Positions 7,080 through 10,363 of a stretch of 10,363 nt of DNA are shown in pieces. Every line of letters begins with the position of its first letter. Within the stretch, counting starts at the first letter, position 1. The notes beneath the pieces were generated by a model, which made no database searches, was not told the origin of the DNA, and worked only from the letters and a program-made list of their open reading frames with translations. A program made the position numbers and the translations under genes. The DNA comes from Alistipes sp. (GTDB lineage Bacteria; Bacteroidota; Bacteroidia; Bacteroidales; Rikenellaceae): assembly GCA_017646785.1 (NCBI GenBank), contig JAGCLX010000109.1, positions 1 through 10,363 on the forward strand. Reading direction: 5' to 3'.

Positions 7080-8111
7080 ATGAGAAGAGTAGTCATAATG
7101 CTATTTGTAACTCTGTTAGCGGTTACATCGAGTATGGCGCAGGACAAGCCATATACAGTAGTATTCTACAACCTTGAGAACCTCTTTGATATCTATGACG
7201 ACCCAGAGACTCACGACGAAGAGTTCCTCCCAGATGGAGTAAAGCAGTGGAACGAGATTAAGTATCAGAAGAAGCTCACCAACATGGAGCGCGTGCTATT
7301 CGACATTGCCGCTATCCAGAAGGACTACCCAATTGTTATTGGTGTGTCGGAGATTGAGAACCGCACAGTGCTCGAGGATCTTGTGTCACAGCCAAAGCTA
7401 AAGGGTGCCAACTATCGAATCTGTCACTTTGACTCTCCTGATGCTCGTGGCGTAGACTGCGCGTTTCTCTATCGCTCGGATGTATTCAAACTTGAGGGTT
7501 CGGATAACATTAAACTTGTTGTTGATGAGTTGCCAAACTTCCGCACGCGCGACCTTGTGGTTATGTGGGGCACTATCGAGGGTGAACCCTTCTACTTCCT
7601 TGTGTCACACTGGCCATCACGTCTGGGTGGTAAGGAGGCTTCGCAGTTTAAGCGAGATGCTTGCGCAAAGCAGATTAGAGAGATTAAGGACTCGCTTATT
7701 GCCCAGAACCCCGCGACAAAGGTTATCGTGATGGGCGATTTCAACGACGACGCTACGGATGCCAGCATCACAAAGGTTATGGGTGCAAAGGCTAAGGTCA
7801 AGGAGCTCGAGAAGGGTGACTTCTTCAACCCCTACAACCAGATGCTTCGCGCCGGCATTGGCACACTTGCATATCAGGATGTGTGGAACTTGTTTGACCA
7901 TATCTGCGTAACAGAGAACCTTGTCAATGCCGAGGAGGGTAAGCTCCGCATCATCAAGGGCAAGAAGTTCTACGGCAACATCTTCTCTCGCCCCTATATG
8001 CTACAGCAGGAGGGGCAGTACAAGGGCTACCCCCTACGCACATTTGTGACCAACAACTTCCAAAATGGATTTAGTGATCACTTCCCAGTGTATATCTACA
8101 TAGGAAAATAA
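7080..8111 (+). CDS. Secreted endonuclease/exonuclease/phosphatase family protein
   Basis: The 343-residue product has a Sec signal peptide (MRRVVIMLFVTLLAVTSSMA, cleavage probably next to A20-Q21, no lipobox cysteine) followed by a single EEP (DNase I-like) domain. The expected catalytic set is visible in order: N31 (YNLENLFD), E91 (GVSEIEN), H177 (VSHWPSR), D220 and N222 (MGDFND), and D333-H334 (SDHFP). The enzyme should therefore hydrolyse phosphodiester or phosphomonoester bonds with Mg2+ or Mn2+ in the periplasm or outside the cell. Substrate specificity cannot be read from these motifs; members include DNases and sugar or lipid phosphatases. Its position 30 nt after a DNA/RNA endonuclease gene and 18 nt before a TonB-dependent receptor gene favours nucleic acid. 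Unlike ExeM-type extracellular nucleases it carries no OB or lamin-tail domain of its own. Confidence 0.93.
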   Translation: MRRVVIMLFVTLLAVTSSMAQDKPYTVVFYNLENLFDIYDDPETHDEEFLPDGVKQWNEIKYQKKLTNMERVLFDIAAIQKDYPIVIGVSEIENRTVLEDLVSQPKLKGANYRICHFDSPDARGVDCAFLYRSDVFKLEGSDNIKLVVDELPNFRTRDLVVMWGTIEGEPFYFLVSHWPSRLGGKEASQFKRDACAKQIREIKDSLIAQNPATKVIVMGDFNDDATDASITKVMGAKAKVKELEKGDFFNPYNQMLRAGIGTLAYQDVWNLFDHICVTENLVNAEEGKLRIIKGKKFYGNIFSRPYMLQQEGQYKGYPLRTFVTNNFQNGFSDHFPVYIYIGK

Positions 8112-8129
8112 GTAACAAACATATAATTT

Positions 8130-10363
8130 ATGAGGAAACTTCTACTAACAACACTATGCACACTTCTTTGCGCAAGTGTATTCGCTCAGATGGGCGGAAT
8201 GAAGGGTGTGGTTGTGTCGCGCGACAGTCGTGAGCCCATAAGTGGGGTAGCGCTGGCTATTGATGGCGTGGCTATCAATACAACGACCAACGACAATGGC
8301 GAGTTTATAATCGAGGGACTCAAGCCAGGCGAGTATCAGTTGACACTATCTGCTTATGAGTTCGAAAATCTTGAACTTATGGTGCGTGTGAAGGAACTTG
8401 TTCACGACATGCAGAACATATATATGATTCCTTCGACCATGACCATGGTTGATGACTCTGCGTTTGCCGAACTCGACACAGATGTTGAGAGTGCTGGTGA
8501 CTCACAGGCTATGCCCTCGGCATTGTCAGCATCAAAGGATATCTTTAACAACATTGCCTCGTATCGCTTCTCGGAGATGCGCTTTAATGTGCGTGGTTAC
8601 GATTCACAGTATCAGGATGTATACCTCAATGGCATCCGCTTCAACGATGCGCTTACGGGTTATGGCCCATGGTCATTGTGGAGCGGTCTGAACGACGCTA
8701 CACGTAACCAGGAGTCTACATCAGGCGTTCAAGCATCGGACTACGGTCTTGGCGGTGTTGCAGGTACAACAAACATCAATGCTCGTGCCTCTCAGCTCCG
8801 CAAGGGCTTCCGTGCAAGCGTTGTTAACTCGACACAGTTGTATCGCTTCCGCGCCATGGTTAGCTATGCATCTGGCCAGTTGGATAATGGATGGTCGTAC
8901 GGCTTCACACTCTCTACACGCCAGGGTGGTAACGGCCGTGTTAATGGCGTATACTACAACGCCTACGGCTACTTCTTCTCAGCCGAGAAGGTGTTTAACG
9001 CCAACCACCGTCTTGCAGCAACCCTTATGGGTGCTCCCACACAGCGCGGTGCACAGCAGGCATCTACACAGGAGGCTTACGACCTCTGGGGCGACAACTA
9101 CTACAACCCCAATGTAGGACTCCAGAATGGCGAGGAGCGCAACTCACGCGTGCGCCGTTTGCACGAGCCCATCGCCATGCTAAACTACAACTGGCAGATA
9201 TCTGAGAATACATCGCTCTCAGCGGCTACATCTATCCGTTTTGGTAAGAATGGCTACTCGGCACTCACATGGTACAAGGGTGAGGACCCACGTCCCGACT
9301 ACTACCGCAAGTTACCCTCATACTATGGCGACCGCCTTGTTCGTCGCATGATGTTGAACAACTTTGCAGAGGCAAATGACCAGGCACTCCCATTCACAGA
9401 TGTCGACCTCGAGACCGACCGCATGAAGCTTGTTGAGTATACTCAGAACTGGAATGGTTATATCGACTTCGATGGCTTGATGCAGGACAATATGATGGGT
9501 GAGGTAGATCCCATTTATGGCAGCGGTCATCGCTCAGTAGCCATGATTGAGGAGCGCCACACCGACCAGTTGGACTACAACTTCGCAGCGCAGCTCAACC
9601 ATATTTTCCGTGGTGGCTCGAAGCTCACAGCGGGTGTTCGTGCGCGCATTAACCGCACAGAGTACTACTCAACCGTCAAGGACTTGCTTGGTGGTGACTA
9701 CTGGTTGGACGTTGATAAGTTTGCAGAGCGCGACTTCGGTGGCAACACTGAGGCTTACCAGAACAACATGGAGTACTACCGCACATACGGCCATGCACAG
9801 GCTGTTAAGGAGGGTGATAAGTACAACTATGACTATTATGCACACGTGCGCGAGGGTCAGCTTTGGGCTATGTACGAGGTGGCTGCTGGCGGCTTCAGCG
9901 CTAACATCGGTGGCGAGGTAGGCTACTCAAGCCTCTGGCGTGAGGGCCTATGGGAGAAGGGTCTCTTCCTTAACGCTAATGCTGGCGACAACCGTGGCAT
10001 GACATCGTTGGGGGAGTCCGATAGGGTAAATAGCCTAACATACAAGGGCAAGGTTAACCTGTCGTATCGCTTCTCGGGTGCACACTCTTTGGAGGTAAAT
10101 GGTACTATCATGCAGAATGCACCTATGTTCAACAATGCATTTGTGTCTGCTCGCACACGTAACCAGATAACTCCAGGCATAGATACCGAGAAGATATACG
10201 GTGCCGACATCTCGTACAACCTCAATACTCCATGGGTGCGTGCTCGCATCTCTGCATACTACACACAGATGAAGGACCAGTCTAAGGTCATCTCGTTCTA
10301 CGATGATACTCAAGGCTCGTTCACTAACTTCGCGATGTCGGGCATCGACAAGCGTTACATGGG
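8130..10363 (+). CDS. TonB-dependent outer-membrane receptor (3' truncated)
   Basis: The frame is open from the ATG at 8130 to the right edge, giving 744 complete codons without a stop. The protein has a Sec signal peptide (MRKLLLTTLCTLLCASVFAQ), a carboxypeptidase-regulatory-like domain (about 24-108, with GEFIIEGLKPGEYQLTLSAY), a plug domain containing FNVRGYDSQYQDVYLNGIRF (152-171) and a closing GLGGVAGTTNINARAS segment, then the start of a beta-barrel rich in alternating aromatic strands. This is a TonB/ExbBD-energised importer of large or scarce ligands. It is not a typical SusC: I see no SusC signature between the regulatory-like domain and the plug, no clear TonB box, and no susD gene in the window. 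It lies 18 nt after the EEP gene, so it is probably co-transcribed. Its cargo is not evident; a nucleic-acid fragment or nucleotide product is inferred from the neighbours. Confidence 0.93.
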   Translation, partial: MRKLLLTTLCTLLCASVFAQMGGMKGVVVSRDSREPISGVALAIDGVAINTTTNDNGEFIIEGLKPGEYQLTLSAYEFENLELMVRVKELVHDMQNIYMIPSTMTMVDDSAFAELDTDVESAGDSQAMPSALSASKDIFNNIASYRFSEMRFNVRGYDSQYQDVYLNGIRFNDALTGYGPWSLWSGLNDATRNQESTSGVQASDYGLGGVAGTTNINARASQLRKGFRASVVNSTQLYRFRAMVSYASGQLDNGWSYGFTLSTRQGGNGRVNGVYYNAYGYFFSAEKVFNANHRLAATLMGAPTQRGAQQASTQEAYDLWGDNYYNPNVGLQNGEERNSRVRRLHEPIAMLNYNWQISENTSLSAATSIRFGKNGYSALTWYKGEDPRPDYYRKLPSYYGDRLVRRMMLNNFAEANDQALPFTDVDLETDRMKLVEYTQNWNGYIDFDGLMQDNMMGEVDPIYGSGHRSVAMIEERHTDQLDYNFAAQLNHIFRGGSKLTAGVRARINRTEYYSTVKDLLGGDYWLDVDKFAERDFGGNTEAYQNNMEYYRTYGHAQAVKEGDKYNYDYYAHVREGQLWAMYEVAAGGFSANIGGEVGYSSLWREGLWEKGLFLNANAGDNRGMTSLGESDRVNSLTYKGKVNLSYRFSGAHSLEVNGTIMQNAPMFNNAFVSARTRNQITPGIDTEKIYGADISYNLNTPWVRARISAYYTQMKDQSKVISFYDDTQGSFTNFAMSGIDKRYM

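Noticed and set aside
9923..10313. Minus-strand open frames inside the TonB receptor gene
   Set aside because: The plus-strand receptor frame is continuous through them with clear domain signals. The minus frames give Arg/Ser-rich products without recognisable motifs.

Overview
This window looks like chromosomal DNA of a gut-type Bacteroidales bacterium (phylum Bacteroidota). The evidence is a V-type ATPase, two lipoproteins with BACON-like domains, a TonB-dependent receptor with an N-terminal carboxypeptidase-regulatory-like domain, A/T-rich leaders without Shine-Dalgarno motifs, and two promoters of the Bacteroidota TTG / TAnnTTTG type. I cannot fix the genus. There are no RNA genes, CRISPR arrays, insertion sequences or phage genes. 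Coding is dense except for the gap at 1206-1575.

Left part (1-1273): the 3' end of a V-type ATPase operon. It holds the C-terminal membrane part of subunit I (cut by the left edge) and the complete proteolipid subunit K, closed by a strong intrinsic terminator. Every side chain that binds Na+ in Enterococcus NtpK is present or conservatively replaced, so a sodium-coupled enzyme is likely.

Middle (1206-2864): a 370-bp non-coding gap between the convergent ATPase operon and ruvB. It has two hairpins with the same stem word, one at each end. Between them lie two unusual 41-nt hairpins built of tetranucleotide repeats, which are inverted, covarying relatives of each other. ruvB (minus strand) follows, with its own promoter. 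A 272-bp divergent promoter region separates it from the next operon.

Right part (2865-10363): four same-strand genes that probably form one operon. They encode a 966-residue modular surface lipoprotein (BACON, beta-sandwich, three OB-like modules, a duplicated C-terminal domain), a lipoprotein DNA/RNA non-specific endonuclease (Serratia-nuclease fold, DRGH motif), a secreted endonuclease/exonuclease/phosphatase-family enzyme, and a TonB-dependent receptor cut by the right edge. My main inference is that these form a cell-surface system that captures, cuts and imports extracellular nucleic acid or its products, for carbon, phosphate or nucleosides. The nuclease assignments are well supported by motifs. 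The shared pathway and the import role are inferred from gene order.
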